A DNA stretch of 64,000 nt from Lichtheimia corymbifera B2541. Lineage: Eukaryota; Mucoromycota; Mucoromycetes; Mucorales; Lichtheimiaceae. Numbering within the stretch: position 1 is the first letter of the stretch; each line of letters opens with the position of its first letter. The DNA lies in the NCBI GenBank assembly GCA_000697475.1, contig JNEU01000811.1, positions 60,594 to 124,593 on the forward strand. The letters run 5' to 3'. Both the position numbers and the translations under genes were made by a program. The notes beneath the pieces were generated by a model. It was not told where the DNA came from and did not search any database. It worked only from the letters and a program-made list of their open reading frames with translations. This document shows, piece after piece, positions 22,700 through 34,499 of the stretch.

Positions 22700-23140
22700 G
22701 CGCCAGTCACTAATTTGATGCACCTCCTCAAGAGCATCTTCGTCGGACCCACACCCAAGTATACGCACGGTACCAACTCACTCTGATTCCAACCATGTCA
22801 CCATTTACGGGAACGATCTTGCTATGGACGAGTTGGAGGGTGCAACAAGAGTATCAGCCGCACACGAGGTTTACGATGTAAAAGCTGCTTGAGCCATGTA
22901 AAAGCTCTTCGGCAACAGTAGCCATGGCAATAGTGGCAATGACAACGGGTGAACTCAATCAGGCTACTCAACAGCCGATGCTACTTGGGAGACTGAAGCT
23001 GATAATACATGTGCGTGTCGAGACGAGGATAGGTTGATTGAACTCTATACGAAGGACGCAGCGCTCATAAACTCTGTCTCTGCAGTGGATGGATCGGATG
23101 CATTGATTTGTCGCAAGGCAACAAGGTGGATTATATAATC
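22700..23140 (+). pseudogene. Decayed plus-strand coding segment, unidentified
   Basis: Fragments read as protein in shifting frames: LKSIFVGPTPKYTHGTNSL, then NHVTIYGNDLAMDELEGATR, and further on DRLIELYTKDAALINSVSAV. Stops and frame changes separate them. It follows a CT-rich leader-like tract. No family recognised. Confidence 0.3.
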
Positions 23141-23639
23141 GAGATCATATGGCAAGATGGTTGATGTCTCGAAGAATTGGCCCGTTACTTTCATAGCTGT
23201 ACTTGGAAAGGATTACTTCACTGCATGATGAGTACGAACAAGGTTCACCATTACAGCGATTATCACGACCATTTATAATACATATCTGCATTGCTTCAAT
23301 CCTCGACCCCGTGACAAGAAATGACAACAAACGCAAGACCAATTCTCTGAATGAAATCACTGTATAGCACAATGGTTCTTCATATATAAATAGTCGTTTC
23401 TTTTCACATCACAGCACGTTTTATGGATCATCAGTGTTAAAGGGGGTGAATGAAAACTAAGAGGGATATAGCCGACAGCAACTATCTACTATTTGTGCCT
23501 GGATGATGGATCTGATTATCTAATATAGTTATACGGCATCCAGTTTTTGATACTGGGTTGAGGAACCTATAAAGAAGTTTAAATGCGTAGCCATCCAACA
23601 TTATATAGATTATGGATATTACCTAATGTCGATTTTGGC

Positions 23640-24180
23640 CGGTTATGATTTGATGGGCGATGAGGAAAATATTCTTTGAGGGCGTTCACATCACGGTTCC
23701 AGATAGTTTTGCAACTTTGCTTTTGTACAAAGCAAGACGGAGTGTAGACGAAAGCCATTACGCGTTTCCAACTTTTCCATAGGCTTTTGACGACACTTGT
23801 GGCACACTTTCAGTGACATATAAATGGCGTGAGATAGCGGACATATATCGTGCCATGCCAAAAAAAAATACCTTCGAGACAAGATATTCATCAATACCAA
23901 CCACCGCTGATCGACCGTTTCTTTCAGCCAAAGCCAATCCTCTTCTTAGGACTCTTGATACCCCCGGACGTGCACCTTTCCAGCCATGGTATTCCACTTC
24001 CATTCTCCAATGCGATCAATGGTATTTTTGAGGATTGTTGTAAGTCCAGCGGCTTTCTTTATGCTTCTGTGTCTATTGTAATACAACTGTTGAACAAATA
24101 TCACCGAGATTCTTCCACTGTAAGGCATGCCTTTTCTTGGTCCTCTTTTGTAATTGTCTTTGTTTCTTCCTCTTCTTACA
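23640..24180 (-). pseudogene. Fanzor/TnpB-type RNA-guided nuclease relic (C-terminal part)
   Basis: On the minus strand the C-terminal order of TnpB/Fanzor proteins is visible across frame breaks. WKGARPGVSRVLRRGLALAE leads to GIDEYLVSK (23,884-23,900 region). There follows a possible GT-AG intron (GT at the AAG|gtattt border), a first zinc pair VCHKCRQKP, a second pair LCTK..C (frameshift between), and the RuvC-III motif WNRDVNALKEYF with NRD at 23,690-23,698. That series (E/D-x-Y..SK, two CxxC, NRDxNA) is diagnostic of the family. At least two frame breaks and stops upstream mean it is dead. Upstream RuvC-I/II parts are too decayed to place. Confidence 0.62.
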
Positions 24181-24402
24181 GACACGACTGAATATTGGAT
24201 GTTAGCCCATAGTCATATTTTGCTAAACGTCCACGCTTACGCAATGCTTTTGTTCCTGGTCGTTTTGAGCCTTCTTGGTCTTCTTCGCGATTTGTACAGG
24301 ATTTCCCAAAAGAAGTGGAACAGAAGGATAATGATTTCGTGGGGGAATCGGAATACGGCAGTGGAGAAGGTGGATTGGGTGTGTTGGATATGGTTGATAG
24401 GA

Positions 24403-24766
24403 TCATGGTGGATATGGTGCTGGTGGATGTGGCAGACTTTCTTTGGAAGAAGCCGGTGAGGGAGCATCAGGCTGCATCATACCCAATAAGAATCATGTTC
24501 CTGCATACGAATGAGCACATACCTGGCGTGCAAGGAGGAAATCAAGGGCTCGACTCATATACCCTCTGAACGTGTGTAGAGCCTCACGGGCAACCTCAGG
24601 ATCGAAGCCCATTTGCTCCAAGCTGTCAACTTCTTGATTCACTTTGTAAGGTTATACAGAATGAGATCCCAGCTCGATTGTCAATGTTGCATGACCTACG
24701 TTGCTGTTGCTCCGAAAAAACACGCCTTATGTCCCTCGATGGCTTTGACTTCTTTTTGGGTGGCAT
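24403..24766 (-). CDS. Small UBA-domain protein or truncated gene
   Basis: Minus-strand exons 24766-24700, 24641-24523 and 24471-24403 join in phase to 84 residues. The product starts MPPKKKSKPSRDIRRVFSEQ and then has a UBA three-helix core: VDSLEQMGFDPEVAREALHT followed by RGYMSRALDFLLARQ, with the MGF loop that contacts ubiquitin. It ends in a Pro-rich tail. Pro/Ser-rich coding-like sequence continues in other frames past the stop, so this may be the 5' part of a longer gene that lost its frame. It lies directly upstream of the Fanzor relic on the same strand. Confidence 0.55.
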
Positions 24767-25785
24767 GAGGTGTATAAAAGAGTATAGTGACAAGAGAAAA
24801 GAGAGTAATTTTGACACGAATCCAAGTTCTAGTAGCAGGTTGTATGGCGCGCCATCATAGTTGTCAACCATTTCGGTGTCGTCACCTTTACACTATCCGT
24901 CATAAAACAGCTTGAAGCATTATCGGGTACCAAAAGATTATCATTCACACACCACCATTTGCTTGTGTATTTTGAAGAATAAAGACAATGCTGTTACTGT
25001 TTTGAGCTCGATAATGGAAACAAGGTGATCAGTGGATGGTATTGATTGCTTTCGAGCAGGAGCAAACAATGAAGCAAAGAAAGATTATGATGACTACTAA
25101 TCACAGCAGTAGTGTAAGAGCAGAATGCTATGGAACAAAAAGAGAATGAGGATGAGACAGGAAAATGGTACCGGATGCATGAATACGAATGTTGTCAGCT
25201 GGATTCTCCGCGTGTCCCAAATTTCCCATCAGACCGAGGTTGCCTTTTACCTATAAATGATAAGTATGCCTACCACAAAGGATCCATCAAGGAACACAGC
25301 CAAGTGTCATTAGACACCAATGATCAATGAAGTGAGCTACATAGATGAATGCATCATGAGTACTCTCATTTTGGGCATCACATAAATACCATCCTTGAGA
25401 CTTACCAAAGGCCATTGATTGATGATGGTATGCATACAAGTAGGAAGAAAGGACGTATGATAGTGTTGGTGACAACAGCCTTGTTTATATGTGAATGGGC
25501 GTGGGAATTGTTGTCATGATGGATCGAACTGATAAAGTGGTCAAGCACCTTGGGAGTGGCGTATCGAAGTGATAAATCCACCTGCCACTTGAGAGCTGAT
25601 TTTTTGTAGGTGACATAAGTATGTCCCGAAGTCTCAGCATTGAATGTGTTAGCAAGCACTTTGAAGATAGCTACACATTTCATATCAATATCTGACTGAT
25701 ATAATATATACAGAAGCTGAAGCATCTTTACAACCTATCCGCGTCTTCTTACGTTGATTCTGTGTGTTGGAAAATGCTTTTGAAA
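24767..25785. other. Gene-poor region with a diverged repeat ORF
   Basis: A minus-strand frame at 25402-25725 (107 codons; HFISSIHHDNNSHAHSH core) resembles the one at 9282-9569 (HHFISSCINSSKHHPQQTEM). This suggests a dispersed multicopy sequence rather than a unique gene. Nothing else recognised. Confidence 0.35.
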
Positions 25786-25980
25786 GACTACTAGATCTAG
25801 TAGTCCCTAAAATTGGCCACAAACGATGGCTCCATACAGTTTCCACAACATGATATGTAGCAAATTTTTCTCAAGATACCATAAACGCGAAAGCAAGGTG
25901 CTTTATATCGAGAATTCAGTCTCCAAATATCACTTTGGCGTCTCCCAAAAATAATGTAAAGTTACTACTAGATCTAGTCG
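25786..25980. repeat. Small element bounded by related palindromes
   Basis: A perfect 20-bp palindrome, GACTACTAGATCTAGTAGTC, lies at 25786-25805. A near copy of its core (ACTACTAGATCTAGT) occurs near 25965-25979, followed by cgggacc, while the first is followed by ccctaaa. The pair could be the ends of a short non-autonomous transposon about 190 bp long. Confidence 0.4.
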
Positions 25981-26401
25981 CGGGACCATCAAAATAGCAA
26001 AGCGTAACTAATAATACGATCACGACAGTAATCAGCGCGACGCGTCCTGGCAGCCATTAAAACCCAGCCACCGACTTTGGCTTTGGTGTCGTATGTTTTT
26101 GGTAAACGACGCGCGACATTGTGTCTCTTAAATCAGTTCATTCTATCGACAGCACGTACTTCCTCTTGATTGGCAACAGTTCTCGACTTTTATCACGCCC
26201 ATTCAACTATCCCAGCCCAAGAATTTTAGCCCGATAACCAACCATTCAACCTATCCGAGGCACTACAACTTATAGTATGTCAAGTAACTACCACACACCC
26301 ATCCAGGGACAATAGACGTTTGGGTGGTTTATGGGGTGTGGGATGTTTCGTTTACTATAAGGTATTGACTGAAAATCCGGTTCTATAGTATAAGTTCTAT
26401 C
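25981..26401. other. Promoter region of the MYSM1-like gene
   Basis: No gene seen. AT-rich sequence with a repeated tatagtat(a)agtt stretch (about 26272 and 26385) just before the start codon. Confidence 0.4.
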
Positions 26402-28675
26402 ATGCCGTCAAAAGCACCATTGTCCAAGGCCCAAGAAGAAGAAATGAGCTCGGCTCTCATTGCAAAACTGCTCGCTGAAGACGCTATGGGTGGTGGAAAC
26501 ACGGACGACTATTATGCCGAGTACAGCAACGATCATGCAAGCTATGATCAATATCATGGTCGTGACGAAGATGACGGTGGAAGTTATGAGGAGATGAGTG
26601 ATGATGACATGTATGCACCCAGACGAAAGCAAAGCCGTGGCAAAAAAGCATCCAATGCAACAGCAGGTATGATGGATCAAGAATAGGAAGGTGGGGGCTA
26701 TTATTGATTACATTGCTTGTAGGAAAGCGTGGACGAAAGAGGAAGACTGCAGATACGGCACAAGAGAAAGCACAAGGATCCAACGATCAGACAAACGACA
26801 CGAGCACCACGGATGCTGCTGCAGCTGATACGGGGAAAAAGCCAGCTATCAAGAAACCACGGAAGCCTGTGCCAGAAGGATGTAATACAGGTGTCTATTC
26901 TGAGAAAGAAGAAGCATTGTTCCTTGAAGGATTGGAGAAATTTGGAAGAGATTGGCACAAGGTATGCAATTCTATTAAGAGGAGTGAGAGAGAGTATTTA
27001 TTAACAAGAATACATTTTAGTTGACTGAGCATATTGGTACTCGAGAACCCAATTCGATTCGAAGCCATGCACAGAAATACTTTATCAAACTTTACCGTGA
27101 CAACATTCCTTTGCCTGCTAAGGTATGTTTGTATGGGGATGAACGGGACATGGTTGATCTAATAGTGTTGATTGCTAGGTGCGTGAGAGTGGTGAAGGAT
27201 ACACATTGTCAGGCAAGCCATTGGATCCCGAATCAGCTGCAGCAAAAGCTTATCTTGGTCGAGGATCATCATCATCCTCAGGCCCACGACCTACACAAAA
27301 GCAACCCTCTTCCGATCCACAAAGCGCACAACAACAAGAACAACAATCAGCACAACCTGAATTAAGCGACAAATCTGACAACACAGCCAGCAATCCTGAT
27401 CTCAAGATAGGCGAATCTTCTGAAAAGAAAGAAAAGGCTCCATCACCCCCACGTGAGAAAAAGAAGGTGGAAAAGAAGGCTGAAAAGTAAGCATGATATA
27501 CATCAGTCATACCAACAAGTTTATCTAAATTGCATATTGATAGGAAACCAACACCTGAACCACGCCCAGCATCACCATCACCCTATGATGAAAATGGTCG
27601 GACCGATTATTCAAAGCGTAAGCTGCGTCGAACGCGTGAACGGACATCTATTGCATATAGCCAATTGAACAAGGATGAGTAAGTGCAATCATTCTCCTCG
27701 ATGATCCATCAAAGCTGAACAATGTTTTTCTTTATAGTGATCCATTGACGATGGTCAAATGTGAGCCTTTCGCAGGCAAACCTGGATCGGATATTGCAGG
27801 TTGTCAGCCATTTGAATTACAAGTGCATTCCAACGTATTATTGGCCATGGATTTCCATGCTCATTTGATGACTACCGAGATCATTGGTTTTCTTGCTGGT
27901 GAATGGGACAAGGAGCAGCGACGTAAGTTTTGCATTATTTGAGTAGGTGACACAAGAGCTTAATTGTGAATCTTATTTAGGCATGTGCATCAAGGAAGCG
28001 TTTCCATGCCGATCATTAAATACCGGACAAAACGATGTGAATGTGGAAATGGACCCTACCAGTGCCATCGAGACACGACAACGTATTGAGGAGAAGAACA
28101 TGACCGTTGTTGGCTGGTATCACTCGCATCCCATGTTCGCACCTGATCCAAGCATTGTCGACCTTGAAAACCAGCAAAACTACCAGACACTTTGCAGAGA
28201 GAAGTGTGGCGAGAATGGAAATCAGACTGTGGAACCCTTTGTTGGAGCTATTATTGGTCCTTATGATCCACGCCTTCCAGGCTCACTTTCGGTGGTCAAT
28301 TGGTTCTATGTCAGTGACTCTAAAGCGGATCGCGGTGTACCCAAGCGTTTAATTTACGAGCTACAAGAAGATGAATCGCTCTGTGATGAGCAAACGGAAC
28401 GATTGGTAAGGTCTATTATCATTTAATGATCCATTCACTCATAGTTAACGATTATTTATGTATAGCTAAACCTCCTTGAAGTATACAAGGATTCTCCTGA
28501 AAAGGTCGACTTTACCGACATGTGGCGTCAAGATATTCATGAGAACAAACTTGAAAAGTTAATCAAGAGCTTGGGAATGCGGATGCCATGGATACACAAG
28601 GAACAGCCCCAGGATTCTGAGCAACAAGTTGACTCGTTCTTGAACAATGTACGATCCAAACTCAAGGACTGGTAG
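26402..28675 (+). CDS. MYSM1-like SANT + JAMM (MPN+) deubiquitinase
   Basis: Eight exons: 26402-26666, 26723-26961, 27021-27122, 27179-27486, 27544-27678, 27738-27922, 27981-28405 and 28466-28675, giving 622 residues. A Myb/SANT domain (YSEKEEALFLEGLEKFGRDW, then LTEHIGTREPNSIRSHAQKY) follows a basic region. The MPN+ domain has EIIGFLAGEW (residue ~396) and the zinc-binding JAMM motif HSHPMFAPDPSIVD (H459, H461, D472). The metal and catalytic residues are intact, so it should be an active ubiquitin isopeptidase. MYSM1 removes ubiquitin from histone H2A, and that substrate is inferred. I see no SWIRM domain in the ~200 residues between SANT and MPN, which are Ser/Gln/Lys-rich. A start further upstream is not needed. 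Confidence 0.87.
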
Positions 28676-29150
28676 TGCCAAAGAGAGAGAGTATAGCCCT
28701 GTATATTTGTGTGATTAGTGTAATATTTCTCTGGGTCTATCATGTCGTTCTCATTAGGCTACAGAGACCTCTCTAGTTACAGCTCGCATTGAGCACAAGG
28801 GTGGTTGACAACATTTCAGAGGGGGATGGATGGGTGTATGGTGTGTGTGTAGTACAATGACGTGCTTTGATCACGTGGTCTGTTTAATTGATAATCTATT
28901 GGGGTCCATCTATTTAATGAATGGGCAACTGCACCTTTAAGGCAGCCATGTCCCTTTGTTGAGAGAATACATATACAATGGGTGAGGGGATGTGGTGGTT
29001 AGGGATGTTTCAAATCTATATAATAGTGGGAGGACCAGTAAAGTACGGCGATTTGCTCAGAGTGAGTCAACAAGCTTTAAAAGTAAATCCATCTACAGAC
29101 TTTTTCTCTCCTTTTACCTTTCTTTCACTTGCCGTTTTCTTCGTTGCCCC
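28676..29150. promoter_or_regulatory. TRP1 promoter and leader
   Basis: Intergenic region before the tryptophan gene. It holds a TATA-like TATATAATA (about 29015-29023), the TGAGTCA element listed separately and a CT-rich leader. An in-frame GTG extension back to 28992 crosses the TATA element and is not coding. Confidence 0.6.
29063..29069 (+). promoter_or_regulatory. TGAGTCA: Gcn4/CPC1 (AP-1) consensus site
   Basis: Exact TGAGTCA, 82 bp upstream of the TRP1 ATG. In fungi this site is bound by Gcn4/CPC1 under amino-acid limitation, and tryptophan genes are classic targets. It lies downstream of the TATA-like element, an unusual order. Confidence 0.6.
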
Positions 29151-31463
29151 ATGACCAAAAACGACATCACCCTTCTCATTGACAACTACGACAGCTTTAC
29201 GTACAACGTGTACCAATATTTGTCTTCGCTTGGAGCCAACGTTGTTGTCCACCGTAACGACAAGATCACGATCGACGAGATTGAAGCGCTGAACCCTGTC
29301 AACATTGTCATTTCACCTGGTCCTGGTCACCCTTCGCACGATGCTGGCATCAGTCGTCAAGTGATCACTCACTTTGCTGGAAAACTGCCGATTTTTGGTA
29401 TTTGCATGGGCCAACAGTGCATGTTTGAGGTGTTTGGCGGCACTGTATCATACGCTGGTGATATCCTTCACGGCAAGACATCCACTATCAAGCACGATGG
29501 ACGTAGTGTGTTCAAGAATGTGCCACAAGACAATCAAGTTACGAGATATCACTCACTTGCTGGTATGCCAACCACTGTTCCTGATCCTTTGGAGGTCACT
29601 GCCACTACCGATGATGGTGTGATTATGGGTATCCGACACAAGGAATATACGATTGAAGGTGTCCAATTCCATCCCGAGAGTATTCTTTGCGAGAATGGCC
29701 ACACGATGCTTGGTAACTTTTTAAAGTTGCGTGGCGGTACATGGGAAGAGAATCCTGGTGCTGGTGTTATGCCAAAAAAGACTTCTCCCGTTCCAGCATC
29801 GTCTGCAGCATCCACGACTACGACCACCAATGCTCCATCGACGAATGGTGTCTCTTCTATCCTCACTCGTATCTATGCTCAACGTCAACAAGATGTCGAG
29901 GCTGCTAAGCAAGTCCCTGGCCAGAGTCAAGAGCACCTGGAGACTTTGGTCAATTTGCATGTGGCTCCACCATTGAAAGATTTCGTTACCCGTTTGCGCC
30001 AAACACCTCTTGCATTAATGGCTGAAGTGAAGCGTGCCTCCCCATCCAAGGGCGATATTGATATCACTGCTAATGCTGCTGAACAAGCGCTCAAGTATGC
30101 ATTGGCTGGTGCCAGCGTTATTTCCGTGTTGACTGAACCCAAATGGTTCCGTGGATCATTGCATGATATGCGTCAGGTGCGACAAGCATTGGATCATCTT
30201 CCTAATCGACCCGCCATTTTGCGAAAGGATTTCATTCTCGATCGTTATCAGATTCTTGAAGCTCGTTTGTATGGTGCTGACACTGTCCTGTTGATTGTTG
30301 CCATGTTGGATGACGACCGCTTACGTGATTTGTACAACTATGCAAAGTCGCTTGGTATGGAACCCCTCGTTGAAGTCAACAATGCTGAGGAAATGGCACG
30401 TGCGAATGCTCTTGGATCCAAGGTGATTGGTGTCAACAACCGCAACTTGCACAGCTTTGATGTTGATATGGAGACGACCACACGTTTGGCCAAGATGGTT
30501 CCAGCAGATACAACCTTGTGTGCATTATCGGGTATTGCTAGCCGTGCTGATGTGGAGCCCATGATTGAACAAGGTGTGGGTGCTATTCTTGTTGGCGAGT
30601 CATTGATGCGTGCCTGGAATCTCAAGGAGTTTGTCGCCGAATTATTGGGTTTCTCAAAGCAAGATGCTATCGCCGCCGAAGCAGCAGCAGCAGCCAACAA
30701 CACAAAGCCCCTCGTCAAGATTTGTGGTATTTCTTCGGTTGAAGCAGCTGTGGAAGCAGCCAATGCCGGTGCTGATTTGATTGGCTTGATCTTTGTTCCT
30801 AAATCCAAGCGATGCGTTTCCATGGATACGGCACGTGAGATTGTGAATGCAGTACGATCACTTGAGCAGCCTACCAAGAAAAAGAACACCAAGACAACAT
30901 TATCAGATGACTGGTTTGCTACCCATAAGCGACTCTTGGAGAACCGGCCACGCAAACCACTTGTTGTGGGTGTATTTGTGAACGAGTCTATTGACACCAT
31001 GGCCGAGATTGCATCCACTGTTGGTCTTGATTTGATCCAATTGCACGGCACTGAGCCCGCTGAAGTTGCCAAGTTCTTACCTGTACCTGTCATCAAGGCA
31101 TTCCACATGGATACTTCATCATTCAGCCCCAACCATATCCCACACATCACTCAGCCCAACAACCATCACTATGTTCTTTTGGATGCAAAGGTGTCTGGTG
31201 TACCATTGGATCAACAAGGAGGTCGTGGTGTGAAGTTCGATTGGTCCATTGCTCAGCAAGTTGTCAACCATACGCGACCCGGTTACAATGAGAATGCTCG
31301 TTTCCCAGTGATTTTGGCTGGTGGTCTGGATCCTTCCAACGTGGTTGAAGCCGTGCGTCAAGTTCAGCCTTGGGCTGTGGATGTTTCTTCCGGTGTTGAG
31401 ACCGATGGCGCAAAGGATATGGAAAAGATTCGTGAATTTGTGCGCTTGGCCAAGTCTGCCTAA
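29151..31463 (+). CDS. TRP1: Trifunctional anthranilate synthase II / IGPS / PRA isomerase
   Basis: Intronless, 770 residues from the ATG at 29151 ([20 protein letters not shown]). Three fused domains appear in order. (1) A glutamine amidotransferase (TrpG) has the nucleophile in GICMGQQ (C85) and HPES (residues ~173-176). (2) Indole-3-glycerol-phosphate synthase (TrpC) has [23 protein letters not shown] and GVNNRNL with VGESLM. (3) Phosphoribosylanthranilate isomerase (TrpF) has VKICGISS and, at the end, [10 protein letters not shown] plus DVSSGVE. The enzyme supplies ammonia for anthranilate and catalyses two later steps of tryptophan synthesis; anthranilate synthase component I is encoded elsewhere. 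A Ser/Thr/Ala-rich linker (about residues 200-235) separates TrpG from TrpC. Catalytic motifs look intact. The TrpG-TrpC-TrpF fusion is typical of filamentous fungi. Confidence 0.96.
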   Translation: MTKNDITLLIDNYDSFTYNVYQYLSSLGANVVVHRNDKITIDEIEALNPVNIVISPGPGHPSHDAGISRQVITHFAGKLPIFGICMGQQCMFEVFGGTVSYAGDILHGKTSTIKHDGRSVFKNVPQDNQVTRYHSLAGMPTTVPDPLEVTATTDDGVIMGIRHKEYTIEGVQFHPESILCENGHTMLGNFLKLRGGTWEENPGAGVMPKKTSPVPASSAASTTTTTNAPSTNGVSSILTRIYAQRQQDVEAAKQVPGQSQEHLETLVNLHVAPPLKDFVTRLRQTPLALMAEVKRASPSKGDIDITANAAEQALKYALAGASVISVLTEPKWFRGSLHDMRQVRQALDHLPNRPAILRKDFILDRYQILEARLYGADTVLLIVAMLDDDRLRDLYNYAKSLGMEPLVEVNNAEEMARANALGSKVIGVNNRNLHSFDVDMETTTRLAKMVPADTTLCALSGIASRADVEPMIEQGVGAILVGESLMRAWNLKEFVAELLGFSKQDAIAAEAAAAANNTKPLVKICGISSVEAAVEAANAGADLIGLIFVPKSKRCVSMDTAREIVNAVRSLEQPTKKKNTKTTLSDDWFATHKRLLENRPRKPLVVGVFVNESIDTMAEIASTVGLDLIQLHGTEPAEVAKFLPVPVIKAFHMDTSSFSPNHIPHITQPNNHHYVLLDAKVSGVPLDQQGGRGVKFDWSIAQQVVNHTRPGYNENARFPVILAGGLDPSNVVEAVRQVQPWAVDVSSGVETDGAKDMEKIREFVRLAKSA

Positions 31464-32797
31464 AGCATGATACGCTCTAGTAGATAGCTTTTCCCCCAGT
31501 TTCTGCAATAATTATACCGTTTTGCTTTCTGGCTTTATCTATATGATTTAAGAACTTGCATGGATTTTGGGATTATCTGGGAATAAGGATGGATGTCATT
31601 GTAGTTATAGGGTATGCCACAGAGTTTAGTAAAGGGGTTTATATTCTATTGGAATACAAGCGCGAAGCATGCTAATGGTTCGATTAAAAGGGTTGATTCT
31701 TTGATTATGCATAATGAAGAGTGCGTCACCTTTCTTTGTTTGATAGATGCGGCTTCACCAATTATAGAATATGATAGCCAAAGATATGGGTTGATGTTTA
31801 CCGGGATATATTATCTTCGTTGCCAATTTAAGCATTTGAAGGCATTAAAGGTACTCTTTGCCTTTAGATAAAGCGATGACTACATATATTCAAATCAGGA
31901 TAGTAAAAGATTGTCAAAGATGGATGACTGTTATCGCAAAGGCGACATTACAAGGACATATGTCCGTGCGTTGGGTAACATTTTCTGTTATCACACCCCG
32001 CAAAGATGGGTATTACAAGATAGGAACCACCCTTCTATTGGATACCATGATCGAGATTGGAACAAGAATGCTGAGGAATTGAGCTGGGTTCAATCCAAGC
32101 ACTGAGACAGAAGGTAAAAAGGTCAATAACACATTACGTGATTAGTATGACCATGTCATCTTGCATTCACCCTTGATATAGATTAGATAATAAGGAACGT
32201 GCATTATTGTTGACAAGCATGGCATTACACTTAACATGCAAGTACACAGGTGTCCATGGGGACTGTTTCAGATGTTCGTGTGAGTAAGTGTGACATACAC
32301 GTAGATCACCCGCTGGTACACCGTTTCCACAAAAAATCTTGAGCCGCGGCTTTTGAGTCAAGGTATAACGGGTCGTTTGGGGTATTTTTGTTTTTCCCAT
32401 GCAGTCTTAATCTAGCACTTATAAGACCGCCCGAGAACGTGGTACAACAAAGTGACCATACCCCACACACGAGTTATATGATGCCAAGAGGTCCACCAAC
32501 ATGATGTTCCATACATCCAAGCTTTCGGGTTAAAATTCATCACCCAGTGCGTCTCTTCTGTTTAGTACGTTGTTTCGACCAGTGGGACACATGGCTTGAG
32601 TCGTTATTATCATTTCGGAGCTATAAAAGCTTTGCTTTTGCTTTCCTTGTAATCAAGAAACGTTGCCACTTCCTTTTTGGTTCTTTTTATCCTTCCTCTT
32701 CCCTAAAGCTTTCATCCACCATACCCATACACACTTTTTTTTAACAAGACACAACACCTTTTCATCTCTCACTCTCTTCTTTCTACCTTGACCAACA
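31464..32797. other. Intergenic, 1.3 kb
   Basis: The only candidate is a plus-strand frame at 31,911-32,105 (64 codons, MSKMDDCYRKGDITRTYVRA) without a recognised family, which I leave unassigned. The last 250 bp are the bZIP promoter: TATAAAA at 32,632-32,638 and a CT-rich leader. Confidence 0.45.
32632..32638 (+). promoter_or_regulatory. TATA box of the bZIP gene
   Basis: TATAAAA about 160 bp before the ATG at 32798, followed by a pyrimidine-rich leader. Confidence 0.55.
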
Positions 32798-34499
32798 ATG
32801 GATCCTGATATCAGCATGGATAGCGATGGCACCTCATGCTACTCTTCACCCGACAATACATCATCAAGCAACTCACCTTCTTCTACAACTGAAAACAATA
32901 CCACCGCATCAACACAGCAACCTGAACCCCAATCGAAAAGTTCAACAGCAACAACAACAGACCCTCCTGTCAAGGTACGCAAGAAACCAGGACGCAAACC
33001 CAACCCCGCATCGCCGGCACTTCGGAAAGCACAAAATCGAGCAGCACAACGAGCGTTTCGAGAACGTAAAGAGAAGCATTTACGTGAGCTTGAAACAACC
33101 ATCAAACAAGTACGGCAGGAACGAGACCAGCTGTTGGGGGAGAATGATCAACTCAAGAACGACAATGATATATTGAAATGTGAAAACTGGTATCTTAAGG
33201 GGATTGTGTTATCGTTGCAGCTTGTATGTTTGCAACATAATATCACCATTCCGCAGCATGGACCACACATCAACGACCAAACCTTATCAGTGCTGGCACA
33301 ATCTATCCCAGAACCCATTTCATCGTACATTGATGTCAACTCCAAGAGTCAAATTCCTTCGTTTAATAAGACAGCATCCAAACAACAACGAGATCGCTAT
33401 GTATCTTCATCCACTATTGTATTAACAGAAGAGGGAGCCAAATCCATGCCATCGAATCATCGTCGACGTTCTTCCACACCAGCCAATTTGCCAGACTTGA
33501 CACCAGTGGATGAACCTACTATTCCCAACAATCATTATGCACAACCACCTTCTTCTCGACCACAACCACAACCAACCTCAACACATGTACCGCGACCTGT
33601 TATGCTCAGCGACGAAGCCCTCACATCCAATCTTGCCGCTATCCAGGCTTTACGTCTTCGTTTGCGCCTTCAAGCAGCATGTGTACGAATGAGTTCATTG
33701 CCATTTGCTATTCAACCGACATTGCTTCAGGTAAATGATACTGTTTGAAAAGTATAAAGACGAGCTCATTAACAGGGAGTTTACCTTTCAGCTGACCATT
33801 CCACACGATCCACGAATTGACCTGATTCCCACACCGTCTATGCGCGATAGAATGATATTGTTTAGGGATCAATTTAGCCTTGACGACTGTTTCAGGTGTT
33901 TATTGAGCGGTTCCGTGTTCCATGGTGGTGATCCAGCAATTGCAGGCAACTGGCAGTTACCCCCTGAATTCTTTGAAAAATACTGGTTCCTGACCATTGA
34001 CTTTTCATTGCACCGGATGACCAACCAGTGGAGACGTATGCAGGGCTTACAAGAAGTACCCACTCAGCCAGAAAAGTTTACTACATTTGCTACGGCATCA
34101 GAGTTATCATCATTCCTTGGTATCGATATTCCTGAATTCAACAAGCAACCATCGTCCTCTCCCTCTTCCTCAGATATGGATATGGATCCTTCAGCCGTAT
34201 TGGAAGCAGTACCACCATCCCAACAACCACCCACATCTGCTGCAACATCTTATCCAGCTTCTCTCGCATCTACGGCATCCTCAAAGACCACGGTCAATAA
34301 TGAACAAGTAGAGATGTTTTCAAATACACCTATTCAGTTGACAAATGGATATTGGCGACCCAAAACAGCAGCAGCAGCAACAGCAACAACAGCAGCAGCA
34401 GCATCATCACCACCATACCAACTTCAACATCCACCTTTTTTTACACGACGATGGGATACGTTTGTTCACGATCATATCTCTGAGATCCCGCCGCATTAA
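32798..34499 (+). CDS. AP-1-like (Pap1/Yap type) bZIP transcription factor
   Basis: Exons 32798-33730 and 33792-34499, 546 residues. After a Ser/Thr/Gln-rich N-terminus comes the basic region KAQNRAAQRAFRERKEKHLR (about residues 78-97) carrying the NxxAQxxFR signature of fungal AP-1 factors, then a leucine zipper (LETTIKQVRQERDQLLGEND). The second exon holds a conserved C-terminal region (HDPRIDLIPTPSMRDRMILF, then LPPEFFEKYWFLTIDFSLHR) like the domain found after bZIPs in many filamentous fungi (DUF3425 type). The Cys-rich domains of redox-sensing Yap1 are not evident, so an oxidative-stress role should not be assumed. Homopolymeric Ala/Thr (CAG/ACA repeats) occurs near 34,365-34,400. Confidence 0.88.

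Noticed and set aside
28992..29150. N-terminal extension of TRP1 to a GTG at 28992
   Set aside because: It crosses a TATA-like element and a CT-rich leader, has no ATG, and the TrpG domain starts right at the ATG at 29151.
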